DNA of 64,000 nucleotides from Tragulus kanchil (GCA_022376925.1 JAIOJX010000032.1:203480939-203544938); one strand, 5' to 3'; positions 34,045-44,987 are shown, counted from the stretch's first letter. Translations and numbers: made by a program. The notes: generated by a model from the sequence alone, not told the origin.

Positions 34045-34265
34045 CCGAGGAGGGGCTGGCAAACTATTTCTGTAAAGGGCCAGAGAGGAAGTAATCTAGG
34101 CTTTTGCAGGCCCCACAGCCTCTGCCACAACCCAATTCTGCTACTGCAGCCCCAAGGCAGCCGCAGGCAGCATGTGAATGAAGGAGCGTGGCCCTGTTCC
34201 AGTAAACCTGACAGGAGCAGGTGGCGGGCTGGATTGGGGCCACGGACGACGGTATGCTGACCCCC
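34045..34265 (+). repeat. hAT DNA-transposon relic (MER58-like)
   Basis: 'ggggctggcaaactatttctgtaaagggccagag...ggcttttgcaggcc...gtgaatgaaggagcgtggccctgttccagtaaacc...gcgggctggattggggcc' spans nearly a full-length non-autonomous hAT element of the same kind as 10226-10610. Confidence 0.65.
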
Positions 34266-34567
34266 GCTGTAAGCACACCAACCCACCTCTGCCTATCTTG
34301 GTGGACAAACCGAGCTCCCTCTCTCTTCCTTCACTGGCACTTTGCAGTGGATTGTTCGGGTTCCTCCACTCGTCCGGAAGCCTCTGTGATTTTCAAAACT
34401 AATACTTGGAGAACACAGTGGAATCTTGTCTCTTTCTCCAGTAGCTTATGAGCTCCTTGTGGTCAGGACCAGGTCTTATTTGACTCTGAACTCCTGAGAT
34501 ACGCAAAAAGTCTTGAAAGAAACTCAAACACCCAGTCTTATCTTGAAAAAGCTTACAGGCTCGTGGG

Positions 34568-34632
34568 GTGTGTGTGTGTGTGTCTGTGTGTGTGTGTGTG
34601 TCTGTGTGTGTGTGTGTGTGTCTGTGTGTGTG
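34568..34632. repeat. (TG)n microsatellite with TC interruptions
   Basis: tgtgtgtg runs interrupted regularly by 'tgtc'. Confidence 0.95.
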
Positions 34633-34834
34633 CAGATGGCTCTGTGTTCTCAGCAGAGATAAGCTCATTGACAGGAAGAAGGCAGGGAGGGAGGATCAGG
34701 GGACTGAGCCTCCTATACACTTAGTAGTGACCTCTGAAAAATGTATGGGAAGGAGACAAGAAAAACAATCTTAATTTTTATGGAATTAATCCTGATACTC
34801 TAAAGCACTAAAAAAACAGAGAAATAAACAGATA

Positions 34835-35575
34835 AAATAGATGGCCTGGAAAACAGTTTGGCTGTTAAAACTTAAACATAAAGATATCATAGAATACTGG
34901 AGTGGGTATCTATTTCCCTCTCCAGGGGATCTTCCCAATCCAGGGATCAAACCCACGGCTCTTGCATTGCAGGCAGATTCTTTACCATCTGAACTACCAG
35001 AGAAGCCCTGAATATGCCATGTGATCCAGAATTTCACTTCTAGAAATCTACCTTACAGAAAAGAACACATCTGTCTACACAAAGACATGGACATGAATGC
35101 CCACAGGAACTTTGTTCTTAAGCCCAAAGTAGAAACGACTCAAGTGCCCCCCAGCTGAGGAATGTTAGACAAAAGGTGATATGTATCCACATCACAGAAG
35201 AACATTCTGCCATCCAAAGGATGAACCACTGGCACATGCCATGACATTGATGGACTCTGAAAATACTGTGAGAACAGCCAGACTCAAAAGACCACATGCT
35301 ACATGAGCCTATTTACATGGATTTTCCAGAAACAACCAATCGAGAGTGAGCAAGCAGATCAGTGGCTGCCTGGGGCTGGGAGTGGAAGTGGAGGTTAACT
35401 GTAAAACAGACACAAGGGAGCCTTAGAGGATGATGGAAATGTTCTGGAGACAGAATGATGGCGATGATGGCACAGCTCCATAAATTTACTAAAGTCACTG
35501 AATTGTATACTTTCAGGGGGGTACATTTTAAGGCCTGCAAATTATACCTCAATAAAGTCATTATAAAAACAAAAG
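34835..35575 (+). mobile_element. L1 3' end split by Bov-tA
   Basis: 'ggaaaacagtttggctgtt...atgtgatccagaatttcacttctagaaatctacc...gtggctgcctggggctggg...aattgtatactttcagggg...cctcaataaagt' is a sense, old L1 3' region. Confidence 0.75.
34895..35008 (-). mobile_element. Bov-tA SINE fragment
   Basis: Antisense: 'gaatactggagtgggtatc...ccaggggatcttcccaatccagggatc...ttctttaccatctgaactaccagagaagcc'. Confidence 0.85.
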
Positions 35576-35754
35576 CCTTGGTGCCAGACCATTATCTAGC
35601 CATGGCTGAGAGACGAGGCAGGAAGGGAAGGGAGGGCGGGAGCCCCTCATGAGGTGCAGGTGTTTGTCGTCACAATAAAATTTCCAACGCGACTTTCCCT
35701 AGGTTCCCTCTTCCACCCCATTCAGATCCAAATCTAACAGCAGTCAGCTTTCCC

Positions 35755-35900
35755 TGGGCATCACAGTCCTAAGATTATCCCATTTTACAGATGAGAAAAC
35801 AGGATCAGAATGGGAAAGGAACTCGCTCAAGGACCCAGAGGGACTAAGCGGCAGAACTTGGACTGGACCCCAGGCCTGCCTGACTCCAGAATCAGGTCCT
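35755..35900 (-). repeat. MIR relic
   Basis: 'attatcccattttacagatgagaaaacaggatcagaatggg...aggacccagagggactaagcggcagaacttgg' is antisense MIR. Confidence 0.7.
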
Positions 35901-36226
35901 TTGACCCTGCTCCCTGCCCCCTCCATCCACGCCACCCCCACTGACTCTTTTGCCAACCCCCCACCCCACTCCACCATCACCACTGGGCAAGGGGAAGCAC
36001 AGCACTTCTTGGACAAGCATAGCAAGGAGGGTAAGCTTCCTTATTTCAAAAATGCCTTTCATTCAAGCCTCCTGCGCCCATGGTCCCAGGAGCTGCCCTC
36101 ACCTGGGAAGAAAGGTTTGACTTCTCTGAGCAGCAGCACCCCGTGGTCCAGAGCCCTGGACTGGCACTGGCATCTGCGTCCATCGGCAGCATGCAGACCC
36201 CAAAGCCTGTCTGAGGGTGCCCTGCG

Positions 36227-36420
36227 GCTGCCGCTTAGTCACTTCAGTGGGGTCCAACTCTGTGACCCCGGACTGCAGCCTCCGTCCACGGAATTCTCCA
36301 GGCAAGAATACTGGAGTCAGTTGCCATTCCCTTCTCCAGGCGATCTTCCCAACCCAGGGAAGGAAGCTGGGTCTCCTGCAGTGCAGGCAGATTCTTCACC
36401 ACTGAGCCTTCAGGGAAGTC
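36227..36420 (-). mobile_element. Bov-tA SINE
   Basis: Antisense: 'cttagtcacttcagtggggtccaactctgtgacc...caagaatactggagtcagttgcc...ccactgagccttcagggaagtcc'. The D11 copy is at about 37320-37513. Confidence 0.88.
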
Positions 36421-36425
36421 CTATA

Positions 36426-36469
<44 letters not shown>

Positions 36470-36587
36470 CATACACACACACACACACACACATATATGT
36501 ATATGTATGTATATACATGTATATGCATGTATATATGTGTATATGTACACACACATACAAACACACACACACGCACACATACATATT
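36421..36587. repeat. Compound (TG)/(TA)/(CA) microsatellite
   Basis: Alternating tgtgtg, tatata, cacaca and tatgta blocks between two antisense SINE fragments. The D11 copy is at about 37514-37677. Confidence 0.95.
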
Positions 36588-36695
36588 TGAGACCGCATGG
36601 ACTGTAGCTCACCAGGCTTCTCGGTCCGTGGAATTTTCTAGGTAAGAATACTGAAGTGGGTTGCCATGTCCTTCTCCATGAGGTGTCCTGGGGTT
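36588..36695 (-). mobile_element. BovA/Bov-tA fragment
   Basis: 'gagaccgcatggactgtagctcaccaggcttctcggtccgtggaattttctaggtaagaatactgaagtgggttgcc'. The D11 copy is at 37678-37785. Confidence 0.8.
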
Positions 36696-37054
36696 TAGCA
36701 AAGAGGAGTCAATCATCAGGGGTAGAGATGACCTCGGGTTCAGCCACAGAATGACTCAGGTGAATTTCTTTCTTGAGCTTCTCGTCCGAGCTACAAGTTT
36801 CCGGGGGCATTCCACGCAGGGTCTCACAGTGCCCCCGTCTGCCCTGCACACAGCATATCCTGGTCTGGGGTGCTGACCACAGCCTCCGAACCTCTGCTCT
36901 CCCTGGACGTGTCATTAACCCTTCTCTCTAGGCAGAGACATGAAGTGGCTGTGCAGTGTTTGAAGAAAGCTCTTCCAAAGTCTGCCTGGTGAGCCCACAG
37001 AGCCTGAGGGGGTTCACAGCACTGGAGGGAGCAGACCTCACATGTGTAAAGGCC

Positions 37055-37244
37055 TCTGACCTGCGCCCAGCGAGAGCGCACTCATCTCCTCTCCTCCGGC
37101 CCCCTCTCTACCAGGCACACCACCTCCTGCTGCTGCTCAAAGAAGCCAGGCCTACGCCCCACTTCTGGCTTCCACAAACACCGTTCTCTCTCTTTGGAAC
37201 ACTCGTCCCCAGGAACCAGTCCCACTCCTTCCTCCACCTTCTTC
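37055..37244 (+). repeat. L2 LINE relic (left D11 part)
   Basis: Beginning of the L2-like segment that is complete at 38145-38625, cut by the D11 junction. Confidence 0.45.
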
Positions 37245-37518
37245 TGGAGGTTTGCCCTGGCTGGCAGCATCTGCGCCATCGGCATGCAGACCCCAAAGCC
37301 TGTCTGAGGGTGCCCTGCGGCTGCCGCTTAGTCACTTCAGTGGGGTCCAACTCTGTGACCCCGGACTGCAGCCTCCGTCCACGGAATTCTCCAGGCAAGA
37401 ATACTGGAGTCAGTTGCCATTCCCTTCTCCAGGCGATCTTCCCAACCCAGGGAAGGAAGCTGGGTCTCCTGCAGTGCAGGCAGATTCTTCACCACTGAGC
37501 CTTCAGGGAAGTCCTATA

Positions 37519-37560
<42 letters not shown>

Positions 37561-38144
37561 CATACACACACACACACACACACATATATGTATATGTATG
37601 TATATACATGTATATGCATGTATATATGTGTATATGTACACACACATACAAACACACACACAGCACACATACATATTTGAGACCGCATGGACTGTAGCTC
37701 ACCAGGCTTCTCGGTCCGTGGAATTTTCTCGGTAAGAATACTGAAGTGGGTTGCCATGTCCTTCTCCATGAGGTGTCCTGGGGTTTAGCAAAGAGGAGTC
37801 AATCATCAGGGGTAGAGATGACCTCGGGTTCAGCCACAGAATGACTCAGGTGAATTTCTTTCTTGAGCTTCTCGTCCGAGCTACAAGTTTCCGGGGGCAT
37901 TCCACGCAGGGTCTCACAGTGCCCCCGTCTGCCCTGCACACAGCATATCCTGGTCTGGGGTGCTGACCACAGCCTCCGAACCTCTGCTCTCCCTGGACGT
38001 GTCATTAACCCTTCTCTCTAGGCAGAGACATGAAGTGGCTGTGCAGTGTTTGAAGAAAGCTCTTCCAAAGTCTGCCTGGTGAGCCCACAGAGCCTGAGGG
38101 GGTTCACAGCACTGGAGGGAGCAGACCTCACATGTGTAAAGGCC

Positions 38145-38625
38145 TCTGACCTGCGCCCAGCGAGAGCGCACTCATCTCCTCTCCTCCGGCCCCCTCTCTA
38201 CCAGGCACACCACCTCCTGCTGCTGCTCAAAGAAGCCAGGCCTACGCCCCACTTCTGGCTTCCACAAACACCGTTCTCTCTCTTTGGAACACTCGTCCCC
38301 AGGAACCAGTCCCACTCCTTCCTCCACCTTCTTCAGATCTTTACTCTCACGCCAACTTCTCAGTGAGGCCTCCTCTAACCGCCCCAGCTAACACCGCAGC
38401 CCTGAGCCCAGCATCCCCTTCCCTGGCCTGCTGAGTTTCTCTCCATAGCTCTGACTACCCTCTGACATCCTCTCTTATTTATTGTCCACCTCTCCCACTG
38501 GAATGGAAGTGCTCTAAACAAAGAGAATGTTCTGGTTCAGGTCCCTGTCTGTAGAGTCTGGAGAAGCACCGGGCATGTACTATGTGGTCATGAGAATCTC
38601 ACGAAGGAATGAACTTCCCCACCAG
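38145..38625 (+). repeat. L2 LINE 3' relic
   Basis: 'tcagtgaggcctcctctaaccgcc...cctggcctgctgagtttctctccatagctctgactaccctctgacatcc...cacctctcccactggaatggaagtgctc' has the L2 3' layout. Diverged. Confidence 0.5.
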
Positions 38626-39173
38626 GGCCTGGTCTCTGAATAGCAACTCTGCAGCTACCACCTCGCGCCAAATTTACCTGGAGACCGGCTGGGGCGTCTC
38701 TGATGTGAGCCCGTCTGAGAGAAACCAAGGAATCAATCCGTCCAACACACGCAGGAGGCCCACTCCATGCCTCCTCTTCCTCCCTGCCCTGCGTTTACAG
38801 AAAACCACACTGCGGTACTGGTCAAAGTTTGTCCGATCTATTGTCCCTCTTGTGCCATCTTCTTGGGAGGTCCTCTGAAGTCTTGGGTGGGTTGGCTGGC
38901 TTGGAAAGGTGTCTGAGAAGTAAAGGGAGGGAATCAACCCTCAGCTGCTTGAGCTGGTCGAAGACCTCCAAGGTTAATCAGCATGCTGAGGCACTTGAAT
39001 TTGCCAGGGATTAAGGTATTAGAAACACAGCCTTTCTTCTTGTGAATTTCAGAATAAAGCAGGCTCAAGAAAAACCACCCTGGATGAAAAGTTCTCAGTG
39101 CCCATGGGAATTATTCCAAAGAGGAGCTGTCTGGGCTAAAAGTGTGACTCTGGAAAGGAGAAGACGGGACCCC
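38626..39173. other. Unannotated interval
   Basis: No gene or repeat recognised. Confidence 0.5.
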
Positions 39174-41404
39174 AAAGCCCCTAAATCCCTGAGTTTATAA
39201 TTAATAAACATGCACTCTGTTTGCCTGCTCCAAGCTGGTGGCTCACCAGGGAAGGGCACCTGTAGTCAGACAAAATCACCCTCAGTGGGTTTTTGAAGTG
39301 TTGGGCCTCTTTGTTTTTTCTGAATGTTAATGAAGGGCTTCCCAGGCAGGATGAGAGCAGCGCTCAGCACTTGGCTAGCTGCCGCCAGCCTGCACGGGCC
39401 TGATCCAAAGTGGCACCTAGGAGAGGCGGGTGGGAGACATCCTGTCCTCAGATGGGATGTCTTGGGGAGAAAGAGAAAAACAAAAACAAAAGATGTCTCT
39501 GTTTAGAAACAGGGCTGGGCTCTGCTCCAGATCTCAGCACACCATGGAAACAGGCGGTGATGGTGTTTGGAGGTGGGGGCTGGGGGGTGGGGAGCAGCAG
39601 AGACAAACAGCTCTGCCTCTGAAAGGTTGGGGGGAGTTGGGGGAGAGGCCAGGGGTCCCTGAGAGTTTCTGTGGACGTCTTGACGCAGCTGAGCTGGCCC
39701 CACTGCTGACAAGAACCAGAAACCAGCCTGGATGGAGGCCCTGGGAACCTGTGGGCACAAGGGAAACCCATGCTTCGGGAGCGCCAGGCCTGGGGTTCAG
39801 GAAGCCGGAGGGCAGGGGCGCGCTGTCAGAAGAGTCACCAAACCCTGACGTGGGCAACGGGTCACCTCATCACGCCACCGCGTGCTGTCTCCTCAGCTAA
39901 ATGGCCCGAAAGCACGAAGGCACCAGTGCAACGTCACCAACTGACTGCCCATCCGAAGTGAGAAAGGTGTCCAGCCAGGCCCTCCCCGGGTCCCCCGGAG
40001 GCCCTGCCCACCACGGCCCACATCCCTGCGTCCAGGTGCTCACGGGGAGATGCTCCACGGAGCTGCTGCCGCCTCTGTGAGCCGAATGGTTTCCAGGAGC
40101 AGAACTGCTGCTCCTCCCCAATCCAATTTTCCCTCCTGTTCTTCAGACGGGCGAGTTCCCATCCGTGGCTTGAAAGATGCCTTCCTTCACTGTTGATGGA
40201 TCTTCCCAAGAGGGCGCTGGAAACTGATGGAAGAAAGCCAAAGCAATTTCTTACAACAGAACACTGCCAATGTAGTCTACTGAAAGCCCCTAAATCCCTG
40301 AGTTTATAATTAATAAACATGCACTCTGTTTGCCTGCTCCAAGCTGGTGGCTCACCAGGGAAGGGCACCTGTAGTCAGACAAAATCACCCTCAGTGGGTT
40401 TTTGAAGTGTTGGGCCTCTTTGTTTTTTCTGAATGTTAATGAAGGGCTTCCCAGGCAGGATGAGAGCAGCGCTCAGCACTTGGCTAGCTGCCGCCAGCCT
40501 GCACGGGCCTGATCCAAAGTGGCACCTAGGAGCGGCGGGTGGGAGACATCCTGTCCTCAGATGGGATGTCTTGGGGAGAAAGAGAAAAACAAAAACAAAA
40601 GATGTCTCTGTTTAGAAACAGGGCTGGGCTCTGCTCCAGATCTCAGCACACCATGGAAACAGGCGGTGATGGTGTTTGGAGGTGGGGGCTGGGGGGTGGG
40701 GAGCAGCAGAGACAAACAGCTCTGCCTCTGAAAGGTTGGGGGGAGTTGGGGGAGAGGCCAGGGGTCCCTGAGAGTTTCTGTGGACGTCTTGACGCAGCTG
40801 AGCTGGCCCCACTGCTGACAAGAACCAGAAACCAGCCTGGATGGAGGCCCTGGGAACCTGTGGGCACAAGGGAAACCCATGCTTCGGGAGCGCCAGGCCT
40901 GGGGTTCAGGAAGCCGGAGGGCAGGGGCGCGCTGTCAGAAGAGTCACCAAACCCTGACGTGGGCAACGGGTCACCTCATCACGCCACCGCGTGCTGTCTC
41001 CTCAGCTAAATGGCCCGAAAGCACGAAGGCACCAGTGCAACGTCACCAACTGACTGCCCATCCGAAGTGAGAAAGGTGTCCAGCCAGGCCCTCCCCGGGT
41101 CCCCCGGAGGCCCTGCCCACCACGGCCCACATCCCTGCGTCCAGGTGCTCACGGGGAGATGCTCCACGGAGCTGCTGCCGCCTCTGTGAGCCGAATGGTT
41201 TCCAGGAGCAGAACTGCTGCTCCTCCCCAATCCAATTTTCCCTCCTGTTCTTCAGACGGGCGAGTTCCCATCCGTGGCTTGAAAGATGCCTTCCTTCACT
41301 GTTGATGGATCTTCCCAAGAGGGCGCTGGAAACTGATGGAAGAAAGGGCTGCAGAGCCAAAGCAATTTCTTACAACAGAACACTGCCAATGTAGTCTACT
41401 GAAA
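39174..41404. repeat. Tandem duplication D12 (left 39174-40285, right 40283-41404)
   Basis: Offset 1109. One substitution (gagaggcgg/gagcggcgg near 39422/40531) and about 10 bp (around 'ggctgcagag') missing close to the end of the left half (about 40236 against 41346). The right half ends exactly in the IFT43 3' flank. Paired open frames in it show no domain. Confidence 0.95.
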
Positions 41405-41413
41405 ATAGACACT

Positions 41414-41419
41414 TTTATT
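41414..41419 (-). terminator. IFT43: Polyadenylation signal AATAAA (D13 left copy)
   Basis: 'tttatt' on the plus strand, 120 bp downstream of the duplicated stop codon. It is the copy of the signal at 42543-42548 and is redundant in a corrected assembly. Confidence 0.7.
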
Positions 41420-41538
41420 ACAAAATAGTCCATATAAAAATCCCGAGCCACCTGCAAGCTTCTCTACGTTTAGGTGTATGGCCTTTTCCTTGAGTCCAAA
41501 GCTGAGGTGCGTGCATGCGGGGACAGCCCCCCCCGGCC

Positions 41539-41658
41539 TCAGCTGTGTGCAGGCTGCCCCTTGGGGTCTTCCTTGTCCACCTGCAGCGTGCCCCACTCGC
41601 TAAGGAGCTCCGAGGACACCTCTGTGTACAGATGGTCCCAGTCCCAGCCGACGTCATC
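41539..41658 (-). pseudogene. IFT43: Duplicate copy of IFT43 terminal coding exon
   Basis: Second copy of the terminal exon (39 codons plus TGA), starting after 'ctctcggcag' and reading [19 protein letters not shown]. It lies downstream of the first stop and first AATAAA met by the transcript, so it would not be used even if it were real. It is most simply an assembly duplicate of 42668-42787. Confidence 0.85.
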
Positions 41659-41800
41659 CTGCCGAGAGAGGCAGGAGCCTCGGGGTGAGACGGGGGAGGC
41701 CCTCCCTCGGTCACCATCCGCCTCCCGCCAAGGTCAGCCTCAGGGCCAGCCGCCACGGGCACGAGGTGGCTGAGAGGCAGGAGCTGCTGCTGCTACGCAC

Positions 41801-41863
41801 CTCTCGAACCTCATGCTCGGGCGCCAGGACTTTGGTGAGGAGCTTCAGGTCGATCTCTCCATC
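41801..41863 (-). pseudogene. IFT43: Duplicate copy of IFT43 penultimate coding exon
   Basis: 63-bp copy of 42931-42993 with intact splice sites, reading [17 protein letters not shown]. Created by D13. Confidence 0.85.
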
Positions 41864-42542
41864 CTGTGAATATTGGGGGAAAGAAAGGTGGGCTGTGCAC
41901 TCTGGGGGCCTTTGGACAACAAAGTGAGGGGGACCAGGCTGAGTATGGTAGAACTTTCCAAACCCGGGCCTCCAGGAATGCCTTGTGAAAGAGCAGAACT
42001 GTGCGTGGACCATATGGCGGCTGAGAGCCGAGGGGACGCCATGATGTCCCGTAGGCTGGGCGAGGGGCAGGCATGACGTAGCACATCTACTGGCACCCCA
42101 GGGGCTGGTGGCAGGGATGACCCTGTCGCCTCAGCTAAATGGCCCGAAAGCACGAAGGCACCAGTGCAACGTCACCAACTGACTGCCCATCCGAAGTGAG
42201 AAAGGTGTCCAGCCAGGCCCTCCCCGGGTCCCCCGGAGGCCCTGCCCACCACGGCCCACATCCCTGCGTCCAGGTGCTCACGGGGAGATGCTCCACGGAG
42301 CTGCTGCCGCCTCTGTGAGCCGAATGGTTTCCAGGAGCAGAACTGCTGCTCCTCCCCAATCCAATTTTCCCTCCTGTTCTTCAGACGGGCGAGTTCCCAT
42401 CCGTGGCTTGAAAGATGCCTTCCTTCACTGTTGATGGATCTTCCCAAGAGGGCGCTGGAAACTGATGGAAGAAAGGGCTGCAGAGCCAAAGCAATTTCTT
42501 ACAACAGAACACTGCCAATGTAGTCTACTGAAAATAGACACT

Positions 42543-42548
42543 TTTATT
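42543..42548 (-). terminator. IFT43: IFT43 polyadenylation signal AATAAA
   Basis: 'tttatt' on the plus strand, 120 bp past the stop codon. Cleavage is expected about 10-30 bp further left. This is the first canonical signal after the stop codon on the minus strand. Confidence 0.75.
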
Positions 42549-42667
42549 ACAAAATAGTCCATATAAAAATCCCGAGCCACCTGCAAGCTTCTCTACGTTT
42601 AGGTGTATGGCCTTTTCCTTGAGTCCAAAGCTGAGGTGCGTGCATGCGGGGAGAGCAACCCCCGGGC
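42549..42667 (-). other. IFT43: IFT43 3' UTR
   Basis: 119 bp between the TGA (42668-42670) and the AATAAA signal. No repeat is inserted. The extent is inferred from the signal. Confidence 0.65.
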
Positions 42668-42787
42668 TCAGCTGTGTGCAGGCTGCCCCTTGGGGTCTTC
42701 CTTGTCCACCTGCAGCGTGCCCCACTCGCTAAGGAGCTCCGAGGACACCTCTGTGTACAGATGGTCCCAGTCCCAGCCGACGTCATC
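42668..42787 (-). CDS. IFT43: IFT43 terminal coding exon
   Basis: 120 bp: 39 codons plus TGA (42668-42670). Acceptor 'ctctcggcag' lies immediately to the right. Phase 0. Confidence 0.93.
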   Translation of the reverse strand, partial: DDVGWDWDHLYTEVSSELLSEWGTLQVDKEDPKGQPAHS

Positions 42788-43843
42788 CTGCCGAGAGAGG
42801 CAGGAGCCTCGGGGTGAGACGGGGGAGGCCCTCCCTCGGTCACCATCCGCCTCCCGCCAAGGTCAGCCTCAGGGCCAGCCGCTCACGGGCACGAGGTGGC
42901 TGAGAGGCAGGAGCTGCTGCTGCTACGCACCTCTCGAACCTCATGCTCGGGCGCCAGGACTTTGGTGAGGAGCTTCAGGTCGATCTCTCCATCCTGTGAA
43001 TATTGGGGGAAAGAAAGGTGGGCTGTGCACTCTGGGGGCCTTTGGACAACAAAGTGAGGGGGACCAGGCTGAGTATGGTAGAACTTTCCAAACCCGGGCC
43101 TCCAGGAATGCCTTGTGAAAGAGCAGAACTGTGCGTGGACCATATGGCGGCTGAGAGCCGAGGGGACGCCATGATGTCCCGTAGGCTGGGCGAGGGGCAG
43201 GCATGACGTAGCACATCTACTGGCACCCCAGGGGCTGGTGGCAGGGGATGACCCTGAAAACCCTGGGGTACGCTGGGTCCAGGGATGCTGTGATAACTGA
43301 GGATGGTGTTTGTGGCAAAGGGACTGTCACCCAGCAGCCTCAGAGCCCCATGGAGGAGAGGCTGCCAGGCTTGGGAGACATGGAGACAGTCCCCGTGGAT
43401 GCTGACAGGAGCCTTCCCCTCCATGTAGAAGCTGTCCACTCACCAGGCTCTGAAAGGTTGCATACTTCATGAGGTCATTGTCCAGGTCCCTGTAGGTCAT
43501 CACCCGGTTCACCTGGACGCTGGGGGAAAGGGAGAGTGTGAGGAGGAGCCAGAGGCAGAACCAGTGCCAGCAGTGCTGCCAGGCCACCGTCCCCAGAGCC
43601 TCCAAGGCAGCTGGGAAGGATCTAAATGGGGAAAAACAAGTAATCAAACAGGAGCCCTGGGATGGTGCCCATCCCTAGAGACGTCTGGATCTCCCCTGGG
43701 GGCAGCACCACAGCTGACAGTGTCTGGCATCTTCCCAGCCCCCCGCCAACCTCAGGCTACCACAACACACCTGGGAGGGGCTGCCACCCGCAAGACAAAG
43801 TCTTCCTCCTGCATCTCCTCCAGGTCCGGAATAACAGGGATGT
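42668..43843 (-). CDS. IFT43: IFT43, C-terminal half: IFT-A complex subunit (four exons)
   Basis: Intraflagellar transport protein 43 is a small peripheral subunit of the IFT-A complex, which drives retrograde traffic and membrane-protein entry in cilia; its C-terminal part binds IFT121/WDR35 (family knowledge). Joining the minus-strand exons 43771-43843, 43444-43519, 42931-42993 and 42668-42787 gives about 110 residues. They contain [52 protein letters not shown] and [19 protein letters not shown], which match mammalian IFT43 as I remember it. All introns are GT-AG and the split codons (D, S) are restored correctly. Human IFT43 is about 208 residues, so roughly the N-terminal half is missing and should lie to the right, beyond exons I could find. 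The C-terminus differs from human in its last residues, ending GQPAHS. Confidence 0.93.
42931..42993 (-). CDS. IFT43: IFT43 penultimate coding exon
   Basis: 63 bp, 21 codons, phase 0 at both ends. Acceptor 'ttcacag', donor 'gtgcgt'. The intron to the terminal exon is only 143 bp. Confidence 0.93.
43444..43519 (-). CDS. IFT43: IFT43 coding exon
   Basis: 76 bp: one base completing Ser, then 25 codons. Acceptor 'tttcccccag', donor 'gtgagt'. The intron to the left (42994-43443) is 450 bp; the one to the right (43520-43770) is 251 bp. Confidence 0.93.
43771..43843 (-). CDS. IFT43: IFT43 coding exon (first one visible)
   Basis: 73 bp: two bases completing Asp, 23 codons, then two bases of a Ser codon. 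Acceptor 'ctcgttgcag', donor 'gtgtgt'. Upstream exons are not recognised in the window. Confidence 0.92.
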
Positions 43844-43989
43844 CTGCAACGAGAGGGCAGGCAGAAGTGTCAGCAGCATGAATGGGAAACCTGTCTGCAT
43901 CTCCACTGATGCCTTACCACCTTCAGCACACTGGCCATGGTTAGGGCGACAGGTTTTGGGCAGAATGGACACTCAGATGGTCTCTGGCT

Positions 43990-44115
43990 CCATGGCGTTC
44001 CTAATCTAGGGCCATGGAACTGAACTAGAGGTGTGCATGAGAGTTTCCAAATCTCAGGCTTTACCCCAGAGCCTGCTGGATTCAAGTCTCCAGGTGGGGC
44101 TCGGGCATCTGTATA
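43990..44115 (+). repeat. hAT relic (MER5/MER20-like)
   Basis: 'gagagtttccaaatctcaggctttaccccagagcctgctggattcaagtctccaggtggggctcgggcatctgtatatt'. Weak. Confidence 0.35.
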
Positions 44116-44235
44116 TTTCCCGCACGATTTCTTGGATAGTCCTGATGTTTGGTCCACGTTGGCAGCCACTGGAGTGGCTCTCCAAAGAGAAATGCAAAGA
44201 AATGAGAAGAAAGTCCTAGACAGCCCTTGAGGAAG

Positions 44236-44245
44236 CACTTACATC
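44236..44245 (-). other. Possible 10-nt microexon or decoy splice pair
   Basis: On the minus strand 'tttttcttccag', the ten bases CTCCTCTGAT, then 'gtaagt'. Both splice sites are strong. Inclusion before 43843 would place TGA in frame, so it would be a poison exon if used. Probably a decoy. Confidence 0.15.
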
Positions 44246-44965
44246 AGAGGAGCTGGAAGAAAAAAGGAGCCGAATGAGCGTGGCTCTGTCAGAGCCAGAG
44301 GAACGAAGAAAGCACAATGTCGTCATGAGGAGGTCACCCTGAGGGCACCTCCCCCACCATGACCAAGGTCCACATGGCCTCAGCTCGTCCTGGTCTTTGC
44401 AGCTGTCACAGTCGTCAGAGCCTTGGGGCTGTATCTTCAAGGTCACTCTGCACCTAATGATGTGACCTGGCTTCCTGGCAGTGTCGGATCAGTCTCCACT
44501 TGCCGGGTCTAATAGCATAAATGCTGACTCTCAAGAGGACACGTCCCTTCCGATCTCTTGGGGATTCTCCTCCTCTGAACTTTCCATGTGAGACGGACAT
44601 ACAGGAGCCACGAGGCCGTTCCTTTCTAATCTAACAAGCTCAGGCAAACGGAGAAACAGAGACAGCATGTCCCTTAATTGTGGCAGCTCGCTCACAGCAG
44701 AAAAAACCATCCACCTCGTTGTGGAGACAACCGAATCCCCTAACGAAGTACTGCCTTCTCTCAAGGAGCACCCCTCACTGGTAGAGGGGCTTGCTTTGTT
44801 TTAACCAGTCTGCAGAGAGATCAAAAGAGATGGGGCAGAAAAAAAAGTGAAGAGAGATAGTCCTAAAAGTCCCAAGCCAACTGCAAATATTAAAAAAAAA
44901 AAAAATTCCAGAGAGGAGAGGAGAGTGAAGGCAACCCTTTGTTTTTGGTTCCATGGACTAAAGTA

Positions 44966-44987
44966 ACCTTTTTTTTTTTTTTTTTAA
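44966..44987. repeat. Poly-T/A tract
   Basis: T-run followed by aaag. No SINE head seen next to it. Confidence 0.7.

Larger units (their letters stand above)
36171..38334. repeat. Tandem duplication D11 (left 36171-37244, right 37268-38334)
   Basis: Offset 1097, falling to 1093 and then 1090. The start of the right half is worn by small deletions (gcgtccatcggcagcatgcag against gcgccatcggcatgcag). The microsatellite region is slightly shorter on the right. Filler about 37245-37267. Both SINE fragments and the microsatellite are included. Confidence 0.94.
41000..43256. repeat. Tandem duplication D13 carrying IFT43 exons (left 41000-42125, right 42129-43256)
   Basis: Offset 1129-1131. The unit contains the last two coding exons, the 3' UTR and the polyadenylation signal of IFT43, with coding sequence identical by eye in both halves. 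Differences: gacagccccccccc/gagagcaaccccc after the stop, gccgccac/gccgctcac in the intron, and a G-run at the end. With D12, about 395 bp occurs three times (about 39891-40282, 41000-41404, 42129-42533). Confidence 0.96.

Noticed and set aside
1199..37677. CRISPR-like arrays among the short direct repeats
   Set aside because: All are simple microsatellites or single tandem pairs in a mammalian genome; none has repeat-spacer periodicity.
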